Below, piece by piece: positions 45,294-56,100 of a stretch of DNA of 64,000 nucleotides (positions are counted from its first letter, which is position 1; every line of letters begins with the position of its first letter). Below the pieces are notes generated by a model. That model did no database searches and had not been told where the DNA came from. It worked only from the letters and a program-made list of their open reading frames with translations. Source of the stretch: G964020105 sp964020105 (lineage in GTDB: Bacteria; Pseudomonadota; Alphaproteobacteria; WRAU01; Hepatincolaceae); contig OZ026535.1 of the NCBI GenBank assembly GCA_964020105.1, positions 248,001-312,000 on the forward strand, read 5' to 3'. A program made the position numbers and the translations under genes.

Positions 45294-48200
45294 ATGTCAT
45301 TACCAGAGTTAGGAATTAGGCGTTATGTTATGGCTTTCATGTTTGCATGGGGGATAATAATTTTTGGGATAGTAAGCTATTTTATGACTGGAGTGGATCA
45401 ATATCCTGACGTTGATTTTCCATTTATAATGGTGACAACTACTCAAAGTGGAGCGGACGCTGAAGTTGTTGATATTACAATTACTAAAGAGCTTTTAGAG
45501 AAACTTAATGGTATATCTGGAATAGATTCAATTTCTGGAACTTCAAGACCGGGGGTGTCAATAATTTCAATTGCTTTTGCATTAGAGAAGGATGTTGACG
45601 TTGCATTTAATGAGGTACAAGCAAAAATTTCCGAAGCGATGAGCTTTCTTCCTTCTGATATTGATACTCCAATTGCAAGAAAGTCTGCTTCAGGAGGAGA
45701 GGCTGTAATTAGGGTAACATTGACTGGAAATAGAACTTTGGAGCAGTTAAATTCTTATGCAGAAAATTTTGTAAAAAAGCGCTTAGAATCAATCAATGGA
45801 GTATCAGAGGCGGTAGTATATGGAGCTAGGGATAGGCAGCTTAGGGTAGAGTTAGATGTTTATAAAATGGCATCTTTTGGCTTAAGTGTAAATGATGTTA
45901 TAAGTGCAATAAATAGGTCTCATTATCAGTTGCCAGGAGGGTATATAGTTGGTGATAGGAACGAGTTGCTTTTAAAATTAGATTTAGAATTTCATGATGT
46001 TGAAGGATTTAAAAAATTAATTGTAAAGAAAAACGGGTCTTCTTTTGTTAGATTATCTGATATAGCGGATGTTTACGAGGGGTTAGAAGATTTCAGGAGA
46101 TATTCTGCTTTTAATTCTTTACCATCTTTAACAATAGCGGTTTCTAAAATTTCCGGAGCAAATGTTTTTGCCATAGAAGAGGATGCTAGAAATAGGTTAG
46201 AAAAGGAGATATTACCAACTTTAGAACCTGGTCTTGCTTTAGAGCAAACGAGTAGCAGTATAGATTTCATTAAGGCAATGGTTTTAGCGTTAGAGGAACA
46301 TTTAATTGTAGGAACAATTTTAACTTCTATAGTTGTATATTTATTTTTAAGAAGTTTCATATCAACAATCATAGTATCTTTTGCAATTCCTGTGTCATTA
46401 TTTGGAGCTGTTATTGTTATATATGCTTTTGGATATACTTTTAATGGAATAACACTGTTAGGTTTATTGCTTTTAATAGGGGTTGTTGTTGATGACGCTA
46501 TTATAGTTTTAGAGAATATATATAGGAAGATGGAGGAGGGTGTAGAGCCTGAAAAAGCGGCGATTGAGGGTAGTAATCAGATTATATTTGCGGTATTGGC
46601 TGCTACTCTTTCGTTGGTATCTATATTTGGTCCTGTAATATTTATGGCTGGTATTGTTGGTAAGTTTTTTCAATCTTTTTCTGTTGTAGTTGTATTTGGG
46701 GTTTTAATATCATATATAGTATCTTTATATGTTACTCCTATGCTTTGTGCAAGATATCTTAGGGTTAGTCATAAGGAGGAGGGGAGATTTAAAAAATCTT
46801 TGGAGGCTATGTTTGTAGCACTTGAGAAAGGCTATAAGGGAGCTTTGGGATTTTCTTTATCACACAGATTTTTAGTTTTATTAATTGGACTGGGTATATT
46901 TGCGTCAAATTTTTTCTTTTTTGCAAGGGTTCCAGGAGAGTTTGCTTCAGAATCTGACACTTCTAAGTTCAATATATTTGTTGAAACAGCGCCTGGTTCA
47001 AACATTTATTATACAATTGAGAAAATCAAGGAAGTGGAGAATATTTTAAGAAAGCATAAAGAGATTAAGAACTTCAGTGTAAGTATAGGAGATAGGAACG
47101 AACCTGTTCAAAAAGCCACCATGTATATTAATTTGGTAGCTATAAAAGATAGAAACATTAGACAAGTAGATTTTATTAGTAAGTTACAGCTAGATTTAAA
47201 TAAAATAACAGGGGCTGTTGTTTTTGCGAGCTCACCAAGTATAGGAGGAGGAGCATATCCACTAGAGTTTTATGTTACAGGGACTAATTTGCAGGAATTA
47301 TACAAATATAATTTGCAACTTACAGAGGCATTTAAAAATGATTCTGCATTAGGAGGGGTAAATGCAGGGATGAAGTTTTTACCGCAGTTACGTTTTAAAA
47401 CTAATAAGGATAAGGCTGCGTTATTAAATTTAAGTTCTAAAGATATAGTTGATGCTATAGCGGTTTCTGTTGGTGGATTATCTGTGGCAAAGTATAATAA
47501 TTTAGTAGATTTAGAACGTTATGATATCAAGTTAAGAGGTAAAGAGACGCAGTTTACATGGACTGATAGTATAAATAATATATATCTTAGGGCTGGAGAG
47601 GGATTGGTAAGGTTAGATAGTGTAGTTTCAGCGGAAGAGTATTTAGGATTTTTATCAGTTGATAGGTATGGCACATTGTTTAGTGCTAATTTCAAGATAA
47701 AACCAAGTGCGGCACTTTCCGATGCTATTATAGCGGTTAATAAGATAGCTAATAAAATATTACCACCTGGTTATAAAATAGAATATAGTGGTTCTTCTAA
47801 AGAGTTTCAAAAGACTGTTAAGAATGTTGCGGTTGTTTTTGGATTAGCGTTGCTTGTTTTATATATGGTATTGGCGTCGCAATTTAATTCTTTTATACAG
47901 CCACTTGTGTTAATGACGGCTGTTCCATTGGCTGTAGTTGGGGGAGTTTGTGCTTTATATATTACTAACTTTACACTTAATATGTTTTCCATGATAGGAT
48001 TAATTTTATTGGTAGGCTTAGTGGCAAAGAACTCTATTTTATTGATTGATTTTACTAATGAGCTTAGATTAAAAGAGGGTAAGAGTATTAATGAAGCACT
48101 GATGCAGGCGTGTCCAATAAGACTAAGACCAATTTTAATGACGTCACTGACAGTGATATTAACAATGATACCGGCAGCGTTAAGCAAGGCAGAAGGTTCA

Positions 48201-48353
48201 GAGGATAATGCTTCTTTGGCGATAGTTATTCTTGGCGGTATGATTTCTTCAACTTTATTAACCTTATTTATAGTACCAACGTCGTATTCAGTGGTGGAGC
48301 ATGTATTACAGAAAAAGAAAAATAAGCTTAAGAAGGATTTTAAAGATGCCTAG
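45294..48353 (+). CDS. RND multidrug efflux pump (HAE1/AcrB-MdtB type)
   Basis: It is a proton-driven trimeric inner-membrane pump. The length (1019 aa) and twelve membrane segments in the 1+5+1+5 pattern fit HAE1 pumps. Proton relay residues are visible in GVVVDDAIIVLENIYRKME (paired Asp, TM4, about residues 392-410) and the matching Lys in LVGLVAKNSILLIDF (TM10, about 908-922). SADAEVVD and SGTSRPGVSIISI near the start match porter subdomain PN1. It overlaps the TolC gene by 8 bp. Substrates unknown. Confidence 0.92.
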   Translation: MSLPELGIRRYVMAFMFAWGIIIFGIVSYFMTGVDQYPDVDFPFIMVTTTQSGADAEVVDITITKELLEKLNGISGIDSISGTSRPGVSIISIAFALEKDVDVAFNEVQAKISEAMSFLPSDIDTPIARKSASGGEAVIRVTLTGNRTLEQLNSYAENFVKKRLESINGVSEAVVYGARDRQLRVELDVYKMASFGLSVNDVISAINRSHYQLPGGYIVGDRNELLLKLDLEFHDVEGFKKLIVKKNGSSFVRLSDIADVYEGLEDFRRYSAFNSLPSLTIAVSKISGANVFAIEEDARNRLEKEILPTLEPGLALEQTSSSIDFIKAMVLALEEHLIVGTILTSIVVYLFLRSFISTIIVSFAIPVSLFGAVIVIYAFGYTFNGITLLGLLLLIGVVVDDAIIVLENIYRKMEEGVEPEKAAIEGSNQIIFAVLAATLSLVSIFGPVIFMAGIVGKFFQSFSVVVVFGVLISYIVSLYVTPMLCARYLRVSHKEEGRFKKSLEAMFVALEKGYKGALGFSLSHRFLVLLIGLGIFASNFFFFARVPGEFASESDTSKFNIFVETAPGSNIYYTIEKIKEVENILRKHKEIKNFSVSIGDRNEPVQKATMYINLVAIKDRNIRQVDFISKLQLDLNKITGAVVFASSPSIGGGAYPLEFYVTGTNLQELYKYNLQLTEAFKNDSALGGVNAGMKFLPQLRFKTNKDKAALLNLSSKDIVDAIAVSVGGLSVAKYNNLVDLERYDIKLRGKETQFTWTDSINNIYLRAGEGLVRLDSVVSAEEYLGFLSVDRYGTLFSANFKIKPSAALSDAIIAVNKIANKILPPGYKIEYSGSSKEFQKTVKNVAVVFGLALLVLYMVLASQFNSFIQPLVLMTAVPLAVVGGVCALYITNFTLNMFSMIGLILLVGLVAKNSILLIDFTNELRLKEGKSINEALMQACPIRLRPILMTSLTVILTMIPAALSKAEGSEDNASLAIVILGGMISSTLLTLFIVPTSYSVVEHVLQKKKNKLKKDFKDA

Positions 48354-49692
48354 ATTCTCTAATTTTGTGAAAGTTTATAGCGTTATGGTGCTGATGTTAT
48401 TATTGATAAGTTTTAACAGGGTTGTTGCGGAAGATTTATTACAGATAGTAGATATAGCTTTTAAAAATAATTATGAATATAAGTCTGTAGTAGATAATTT
48501 CAATGCTAATTATGCATTTAAGAGCATAGCTAAATCGTATATTTTACCAAGACTTAATTTAGAGGGGAATGCACAAATATCTAATGATAGAAGAACTTAT
48601 TCTGAGAAAGTTAGTGCTAATTTCAAACATAATGGATCTGAATCTCATGTTTTAAGCGTAAGTGTAGCACAACCACTTTATAATAAAAATGCATTTTCAC
48701 AATATTCAAAAGCTAATTTGTTGGCAGAGCAAGCTCAGATAGACTTAGACAGGGGTAAAAATAATATTATTATAAAGGTGGCACAATATTATTTTGATGT
48801 TTTATCTTCTCAAGATAATTTAGAGTATGCAACTGCTAAGATGAAGTATTTAGAAAATTATATGAAAGAAACCATAAGAAAATCAGAGGTTGGTCAGGGG
48901 CGAAGAATTGACATTGAAGAGGTTAGAGCAAGATATGAGCAGGCGAAGTACGAATCCATATTAGCAAGCAATGATCTTGAAGTTAAGATAGATGTACTAA
49001 ATAAGTTTTTAAATTATAGGGTTGTAAGTTATAAAAAAATAATTGAGAATTTACAAGATTTAGAGTTAAAGAATCAGAAAATGGAGGGATGGATAGATTC
49101 TGCGAGGAGAAACAATCTTGATATTTTATACTCACAAATTTCTGTATTAATAGGTGATGAAGACATTAGTATTGCTTCTGCAGGTTATTATCCCACATTA
49201 TTATTTTTAGGGAGTGTGGGAATTTCTGGAGGTAGGGATGTTATAATTGGTGATCGTTATAATGGTAGTAGTGCCAAGGTAGGATTATCACTTAATATCA
49301 ATTTATTTGAAGGAGGTGCAACTAAGAATCTCAGGAAGCAGGCAGAGGATAGGAAGAGTAGCATAAAATATGTGCTTATGCAGCTTGAAAATAATGTTGC
49401 GAATCTAAGTAGGCAATATTATTTAAATGTAAAGAATGGATTTTCACAGATAGAAGCATTAAAGCAAGCAAAAATGTCATCAGAAAAATTTTTAGAAGCG
49501 GCAAAGCAGTCGTATTCAGTAGGATTAAAAACGACGACGGATGTGTTGATAGCGACAGAAGATTATTTTAAAGCATCAAGAAACTATTCAAAATCAAAAT
49601 ATGAGTTTTTATTAAGTATTTTAGCATTAAAAGCAGTTAGTGGCAGATTAAGTGAACAAGATATTATAGATATCAATCGTTATTTATATTAA
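48346..49692 (+). CDS. tolC: TolC-family outer-membrane efflux protein
   Basis: It is the outer-membrane exit duct of the tripartite pump. The signal peptide (MPRFSNFVKVYSVMVLMLLLISFNRVVA) is followed by two repeats of the TolC fold, each with long amphipathic helices (about 60-200 and 270-420) and a short strand pair. I placed the start at ATG 48346: AGAAGGA lies 8 bases before it and the ATG overlaps the pump stop (ATGCCTAG). The longer frame from 48301 would add residues with no signal peptide. Mature protein is 420 aa. It ends SEQDIIDINRYLY. Confidence 0.88.
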   Translation: MPRFSNFVKVYSVMVLMLLLISFNRVVAEDLLQIVDIAFKNNYEYKSVVDNFNANYAFKSIAKSYILPRLNLEGNAQISNDRRTYSEKVSANFKHNGSESHVLSVSVAQPLYNKNAFSQYSKANLLAEQAQIDLDRGKNNIIIKVAQYYFDVLSSQDNLEYATAKMKYLENYMKETIRKSEVGQGRRIDIEEVRARYEQAKYESILASNDLEVKIDVLNKFLNYRVVSYKKIIENLQDLELKNQKMEGWIDSARRNNLDILYSQISVLIGDEDISIASAGYYPTLLFLGSVGISGGRDVIIGDRYNGSSAKVGLSLNINLFEGGATKNLRKQAEDRKSSIKYVLMQLENNVANLSRQYYLNVKNGFSQIEALKQAKMSSEKFLEAAKQSYSVGLKTTTDVLIATEDYFKASRNYSKSKYEFLLSILALKAVSGRLSEQDIIDINRYLY

Positions 49693-50269
49693 TAAGATTC
49701 TCTAGGGTATAGTTGGTTATAGTTTTGCAGTTTGAATAGAGCGAAGATATTTAAAATTTAGGTAATGGCTAATTTTTATGCATTAATAGAAGCAGTTTTT
49801 AAGGGATTATAGCTTATTAGATTGTAAGGCATAGTTATTTAGGATCGGAATTTTCGGATTTTTTTTTGCAAAAAAGGTAGAGATGAGAGGATTTTTTATA
49901 AATTCCGATATATTTTTTATAAAGTAGAACTTTAGCACTTTTTTTTTAAATCCAATTTTGGAAATTTAAGATATGTAATAGAGGCAATGGGTAGGGAGGC
50001 AGTATAAGTAGTGATATAAAAAAAGGTATTGACAAGTGATGGTATAGTATATATAGTATATAGGTTGTTAGGTTTGGTGCTGATTTCTAGGTATAATTTT
50101 AGGATTGGTTATTTATGGTGGTGTTGATTATTATTTAAGAAGCATCATAGTAAGTTAACAATGACAACGGTGAGAGCGTAAAGTATATAAAGAGTAGAAG
50201 TAGGTGGTTGGATAAAAATTGCCTATTTGGTTAGGAAGCTAACGTAAAGTGAATGGGTAAGAGGTAAAT
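49693..50269. other. Leader region of the 16S gene
   Basis: About 577 bp between tolC and the 16S gene. It contains a T9 run near 49860 and an outer inverted repeat (ATCGGAATT near 49844 with AATTCCGAT near 49898), both possibly ending the tolC transcript. The strong ribosomal promoter is listed separately. No tRNA was found. Confidence 0.5.
50029..50057 (+). promoter_or_regulatory. Strong sigma70 promoter of the 16S rRNA gene
   Basis: A perfect -35 TTGACA (50029-50034), exactly 17 bases, and -10 TATAGT (50052-50057). The 16S gene starts about 213 bases downstream, leaving a leader for RNase III/E processing. Confidence 0.7.
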
Positions 50270-51757
<1,488 letters not shown>

Positions 51758-52397
51758 ATCGTATTATTGATTTCTATATTAATAATCACATTTAATTATT
51801 TTATTTTATCTACCTCTATCCTGCCACCTACTACTGCTCTTTATCTTATTTTTTACTTCTCCCTCTGTAGTCGGATCAATTTTTTGCTCCTCATCCTCTA
51901 GGGGCATTCATTTTTTACTCTACCTACCTAGCATATGAGATTTTTTACTTCTCCCTCTGTAGTCGGATCAATTTTTTGCTCCTTACATGCAGTGGGATTA
52001 ATTTTTTACTCTACCTACCTAGCATATGAGATTTTTTGCTTCTCCCTCTGTAGCCGGATCAATTTTTTGCTCCTCATCCTCTAGGGGCATTCATTTTTTA
52101 CTCTACCTACCTAGCATATGAGATTTTTTGCTTCTTATTCTTTAGGGCATCTAGCATCTTTTTATAAGATTTTACTCTCATGTTTTTCACTATTTCATTC
52201 CTCAGCTCATTGCACTTCCATTATCAGATTTAACTCCCCTACCCATTATATTAGGCTTGGTTGGTAGTAATGGTGAAAGTAGTGCAGGTTCAGGGTGAGC
52301 TGTTTGCATAAATCCTCCCTCTGGGTCTTATGCATATACTCCCTTTGCACTGTGGGAGCTGTGCTATTTTTTGTCTTATGGAAGGGGAGAGCTTTAA
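51758..52397. other. Region downstream of 16S with repeat and no gene
   Basis: Where tRNA-Ile/Ala would lie in an ordinary rrn operon, there is a weak AT hairpin (about 51764-51787) and the nested repeat array (51848 to about 52175). A further 220 bp of C- and T-rich sequence follows up to the broken ketosynthase. No rRNA or tRNA was recognised. Confidence 0.6.
51848..52175 (+). repeat. Nested tandem repeat: three 92-bp units plus a decayed fourth, each built of three 30-31-bp blocks
   Basis: Units start at 51848, 51940 and 52031; a decayed partial one starts at 52123. Each unit has blocks A, B and C, all opening ATTTTTTACT or ATTTTTTGCT and then diverging. Block A carries CCCTCTGTAGTCGG, block B CCTCTAGGGGCATTC, block C CTACCTACCTAGCATATGAG. 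Block B is divergent in unit 2. T6 tracts begin at 51849, 51880, 51911, 51941, 51972, 52002, 52032, 52063, 52094 and 52124, so the spacing is always 30 or 31. Confidence 0.95.
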
Positions 52398-53299
52398 GTT
52401 GCAAGGGAGGATGAAATCCTAAAGCAACATCAATATATAGTTAAAAATAATAATAGTGGTGTTATAGGAGGAATTGTTTCAAACTCTTCTGAAGTATCAG
52501 AGAACTACATGACAAGTGTTTTTAGAGACAATCCTACATTAGCCAGTGCATTTTATTTTCCAATGACTGCAATTAATACAGTAGCAGGAATGTGTTCCAT
52601 TGCATATTCTATAGTTGGCTATAATACTACTTTGCTTGGATCTATTAGTGCAATTAATTATGCTTTAAGTTTAATAGATAATAGACAAAAACATGTTTTA
52701 GTAGTCTCTTCAGATGATATTTCTACAAATATGTTAGATATTTATAGAAAAGGGAGTTTTGTATCTAATCATTATAAAGGAGCATTTCTAGGGAAAATCA
52801 AGTTTGGTTTTCTGATATGGCAAGTAGTTTATTACTTAGTAATGAACTACAAAATAGTAGCATAAAAATAGTAGCATCAAATTTTGTAAGTATTAATGGC
52901 AATAGCTCTAATAATCCATATGAATTTTTAATAAAATCTATTCAGCACCAATCAGGAATAAACTTATCAGAAATAGATCTTGTTGTAATTAATGGAAGCG
53001 GTATAGATATTGACTTTATTAAGCAAGAACAAGTATTAGTCAAATATTTCTCAACTGCACAAAATGTAATTAGTATAACAGACTATTTAGGTTATCATTT
53101 TTCTGCATGTTCATTAAATGATCTTTGGTTTGCTTGTCAATGTATTTTAAACTCTTATGTTCCAAAGCTATTTTTTGATATTAAGAAAAATTATTTATTA
53201 ACTACGGATAAATCCCTAACTAAAGATAGTTTGGTATTAGTTATATCCTCTGATATTACGGGCAATGCTTTTAGTATGTTGTTAAAAAAAGGAGATTAA
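52398..53299 (+). pseudogene. Frameshifted, 5'-truncated beta-ketoacyl synthase (chain-length-factor type)
   Basis: Two adjacent frames make one ketosynthase-like protein. The first frame (open from 52398, no good start codon) holds GVIGGIVSNSSEVSENY, then TAINTVAGMCSIAYSIVGYN (the region of the active-site/nucleophilic elbow) and HVLVVSSDDIS. It ends in nonsense after 52790. The second frame (from about 52793) continues ENQVWFSDMASSLLLSNELQ and ends with ITDYLGYHFSACSLNDLWFA, the equivalent of the 'GH..gAaG' block. The shift lies in GGGAAAATC near 52793-52799. The first 50 or so residues of the family are missing. The nucleophilic elbow lacks the usual ACSTG, so a chain-length factor is likelier than a condensing enzyme. 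Confidence 0.6.
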
Positions 53300-53300
53300 T

Positions 53301-54053
53301 ATGGAAGAAAAAAACTTTGTTGGAAAAGTTGTTTTAGTAACTGGAAGTTCTAGGGGAATAGGAAACCAGATAGCAAGATCTTTTGCTGACAAAGGAGCAA
53401 GCGTTGTTATTAATGGTAGAACTAATAGTGAGGACTTATTAAATTTAGAAAATGATTTAAAACAAATTAATTGTGATTATATGTCAATTATAGGGGATGT
53501 AAGTGATAAAATTTTTGTTTGCAATGCTATCAATAAAGTTATAGACAAATACACTAAGATAGATATTTTAGTGAATAATGCTGGTATTATAAGTGATAAT
53601 TTATTATTAAATATGGAATTTGAAGATTTTAAAAAAGTTATTGATATTAATCTTGGAGGAACTTTTTTGTTTACAAAATACACCCTTCCTCATATGATTT
53701 CTTCTTATTATGGAAAAATTATAAATATTAGCTCTAACTCAGGGGTATATGGAAACATAGGGCAAGCAAACTATGCTTCGTCAAAAGCTGGATTAAATAT
53801 GTTTACTAAAACTATTGCGAAAGAAGTAGGGAGATATAACATTAATATTAATGCTATTGCCCCAGGGTTTGTTGAAACAGACATAGTTAATAATGTGTCT
53901 AAAGATATATTACAAAATGCTAAAAAAAGAAATGCCTCTAGAAGATTTGCTAAGCCATATGAAATTGCTAATTTAGTGCACTTTTTAGCCTCAGATTTGT
54001 GTTGCTATATTAATGGAGAAACAATAGTGGTTGATGGAGGTGGATATCTATGA
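53301..54053 (+). CDS. fabG: 3-oxoacyl-[ACP] reductase (FabG-like short-chain dehydrogenase)
   Basis: It reduces 3-ketoacyl-ACP with NADPH. The Rossmann motif TGSSRGIGNQIARSF (residues 15-29), NNAGI (about 90-94), the catalytic Ser in INISSNSGVYG and the YASSKAGLNMF dyad (Tyr and Lys) are intact, as is the INAIAPGFVETDI segment. Length is 250 aa. It begins one base after the ketosynthase stop and overlaps the next gene (ATGA), so it belongs to the same former operon. It is one of the few intact genes of that cluster. As a lone FabG paralogue it may be specific to an envelope lipid and not to housekeeping synthesis (inference). Confidence 0.85.
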   Translation: MEEKNFVGKVVLVTGSSRGIGNQIARSFADKGASVVINGRTNSEDLLNLENDLKQINCDYMSIIGDVSDKIFVCNAINKVIDKYTKIDILVNNAGIISDNLLLNMEFEDFKKVIDINLGGTFLFTKYTLPHMISSYYGKIINISSNSGVYGNIGQANYASSKAGLNMFTKTIAKEVGRYNININAIAPGFVETDIVNNVSKDILQNAKKRNASRRFAKPYEIANLVHFLASDLCCYINGETIVVDGGGYL

Positions 54054-54862
54054 TTATATTCAAAGATATTAGTTTGCAAAAATTACAATACAATTCTTGG
54101 TTATTTGGGTTATTAAGCTGTATTATTGCAGCTCTAAGTATATTTACAATAGTGTTTTTTGACTATACTTACGCCTATTTACTTGTGCTTTTTATATATA
54201 TATTATATTTTTCATTAGAGTGGTTTTTTAAAATTTATAGTTGGACAACAATATGCCTGTTAATTAATTATATAGTGTTGAATATAACTCCTTTGTTTGG
54301 AATATCATTTTTTAGTTTTTATATAGGAACTTCAATTTATTTATCATTATTTATTGTTTGTCTTATTGGCTTTATCACAAAAAAGTATATAACATTATGT
54401 TATGATGCTAATAAAAATAGTTTATATCATAGAGGGTTAAACATAATGTGGTTAACTATATATGGAAGTGCTTTTTTTGGATCTTTATATTTCATTCCTA
54501 ATATTACATATATAATTTTCCCAATGTTCTTAGTTATAATTGGTTGTTTTATTAGTATCTATATTAACGTTTTTTCCTTATATCCATTTATAAAAATTAA
54601 AAAAACTAATTTCTTATACCTTCAAAGTACTGAAATACATTTTAGTACTTGTGATAAAAATAATCAAGAACACCTAGGTTTAATTGAACAGTTTATTAAT
54701 AATAAATTCTTAGATGGAAGCTCTATTAAAAATAATATTACCAATATAGAGGGGTATATGATTTTTTATGCCTATAAGGTACAACTAAATATAATAGAAA
54801 TAATTGCTACTTCAGTCATTACAATAGGTAACACATTTCATATTAAAGATCATTGTGATTAG
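54050..54862 (+). CDS. Membrane protein with C-terminal GNAT-like half, probably cut by a frameshift
   Basis: A 270-aa ORF. Residues 1-180 contain six or so hydrophobic segments (for example YLLVLFIYILYFSLEWFF and MFLVIIGCFISIYINVFSLYPF). From about 185 the sequence is soluble (LQSTEIHFSTCDKNNQEHLGLIEQFINNKFLDGSS) and resembles the first strands of a GNAT acyltransferase. It continues in another frame at 54855. So 54050-55279 was probably one gene, a membrane domain joined to a GNAT domain. The start overlaps the fabG stop. Family of the membrane half unknown. Confidence 0.5.
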   Translation: MIIFKDISLQKLQYNSWLFGLLSCIIAALSIFTIVFFDYTYAYLLVLFIYILYFSLEWFFKIYSWTTICLLINYIVLNITPLFGISFFSFYIGTSIYLSLFIVCLIGFITKKYITLCYDANKNSLYHRGLNIMWLTIYGSAFFGSLYFIPNITYIIFPMFLVIIGCFISIYINVFSLYPFIKIKKTNFLYLQSTEIHFSTCDKNNQEHLGLIEQFINNKFLDGSSIKNNITNIEGYMIFYAYKVQLNIIEIIATSVITIGNTFHIKDHCD

Positions 54863-55279
54863 TTTTCAAAAGGTAACTAGAGTTAACTTTGCTTATGTAG
54901 ATGATCTGATTTTAAGTGATGAATGGAGATATCAAGGTCAAATTCTAATAAAACTATTTACTAAAGTGCTTGAAGTATCTTTGTTAAGCAAGATTGATAT
55001 TCTAATAACTTTTTCTATTAAAAATCAAGTTAATTTATTTAAAGGTATAGGCTTTAGTCAATTTCTTAATAAACAATTAGAGTATACTGGTATAATGATA
55101 GAATGGTTATTAATTACAAACAAGGTGCTAGAAATCAACCAGCCATTATTTGGTTAGAGAATCATATACCTAATGCCGTGGCAGGTTCTGAGATAAATTA
55201 CCTGCTTCCCTCAGAATTAGATAATAAAGGAGTTAATTTAGAAGTAATAAATTATATCAATACTAACCTTAAGGAGTAA
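54855..55279 (+). pseudogene. GNAT-like acyltransferase domain, broken by frameshifts
   Basis: The first frame (54855-55157) gives NFAYVDDLILSDEWRYQGQI, then a stretch ending IKNQVNLFKGIGFSQ, matching the GNAT acetyl-CoA loop and the 'N..a...Y..lGF' end. After about 55100 the logical continuation is in a second frame (55103-55279): MVINYKQGARNQPAIIWLEN, ending NYINTNLKE. This 58-codon frame ends two bases before the next gene. Besides GNAT, a thermostable-hemolysin-like fold was considered. Enzyme role unknown. Confidence 0.45.
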
Positions 55280-55280
55280 C

Positions 55281-55988
55281 ATGAAAAACATATTATCTTT
55301 TGTTTTATTTCTAATATTTACCTTTGGATTTTATTTACAACACGGATTTTCTAATGATGATGATGTATTAAATAATCTAATGCAAAGTAAAGATACTAAG
55401 TTTCTAAAGAGCTACATAAAACAAGCAGATGAAAACTCCAATAGCTCAGATGATCTATTTAATCTAGCAATAGCCTATCATAACCTAGCACTTATTGAGG
55501 AGAACTTAAAATATTCAGAAAAAGCTGTATCGCTCATAGATAAAGCCTCTCAAATTTATAACACTAAACATAAAAAAGATAATCCACTTTATATAATATA
55601 TCAAGGGAGTAGCTATACTCTAGTTGGGCGGGATTCAAAAAAGATTGCTCAAAAAGTTAATAACACCAATAAAGGGGTAGCTTTAATTGATGAGGGAATA
55701 AGCCTAGAGCCAAAAAATCTACTTTTTAGGGTGATAAGAGCATATAACAACTCTGAACTACCAGAACTTTTTGGGAGAGTTCAAAAAGTGGAAGAAGATC
55801 TATTATTTATTGAAAAAAATCAAAAAAATAATGAGTATAAAAAAGAATTACAAGAAATTTATTATGTTTTATCAAAAATTGAGGGAAGTACAATATCTCA
55901 AGAAAAAAGACAGAATTGGTTTAAAAAAGCCTATGCTTTTGATGAAAATACTGATTTAGCAAAGAAAATTAAAAAAGATATTAAGTAG
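55281..55988 (+). CDS. Periplasmic TPR-like helical protein
   Basis: A 235-aa protein with a clear signal peptide (MKNILSFVLFLIFTFGFYLQHGFS). The rest is helical, with repeat-like stretches such as DLFNLAIAYHNLALIEENLKYSEKAVSLIDKASQIYNTK (about 56-95) that resemble tetratricopeptide repeats, plus a KVEEDLLFIEKN helix. An AAGGAG lies just before the ATG. It sits 112 bp before the ABC transporter genes and may be its periplasmic helper. No specific family recognised. Confidence 0.55.
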   Translation: MKNILSFVLFLIFTFGFYLQHGFSNDDDVLNNLMQSKDTKFLKSYIKQADENSNSSDDLFNLAIAYHNLALIEENLKYSEKAVSLIDKASQIYNTKHKKDNPLYIIYQGSSYTLVGRDSKKIAQKVNNTNKGVALIDEGISLEPKNLLFRVIRAYNNSELPELFGRVQKVEEDLLFIEKNQKNNEYKKELQEIYYVLSKIEGSTISQEKRQNWFKKAYAFDENTDLAKKIKKDIK

Positions 55989-56100
55989 AGTCATTAATTA
56001 AAAGCTAATGAAATCTAAATAGAGTTAGAGGAGAGGCTAGGTATAACTAAGATAAACTAGCTATAATTGAGGAAACCAAAGCATTAAAAAAGGCAAAAAT

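Noticed and set aside
51848..52175. CRISPR-like or plain minisatellite reading of the repeats behind 16S
   Set aside because: There are no unique spacers; the blocks are related to each other in a 31/92-bp hierarchy.
51758..52397. tRNA-Ile/tRNA-Ala behind 16S
   Set aside because: No cloverleaf could be drawn; the space is taken by repeats.
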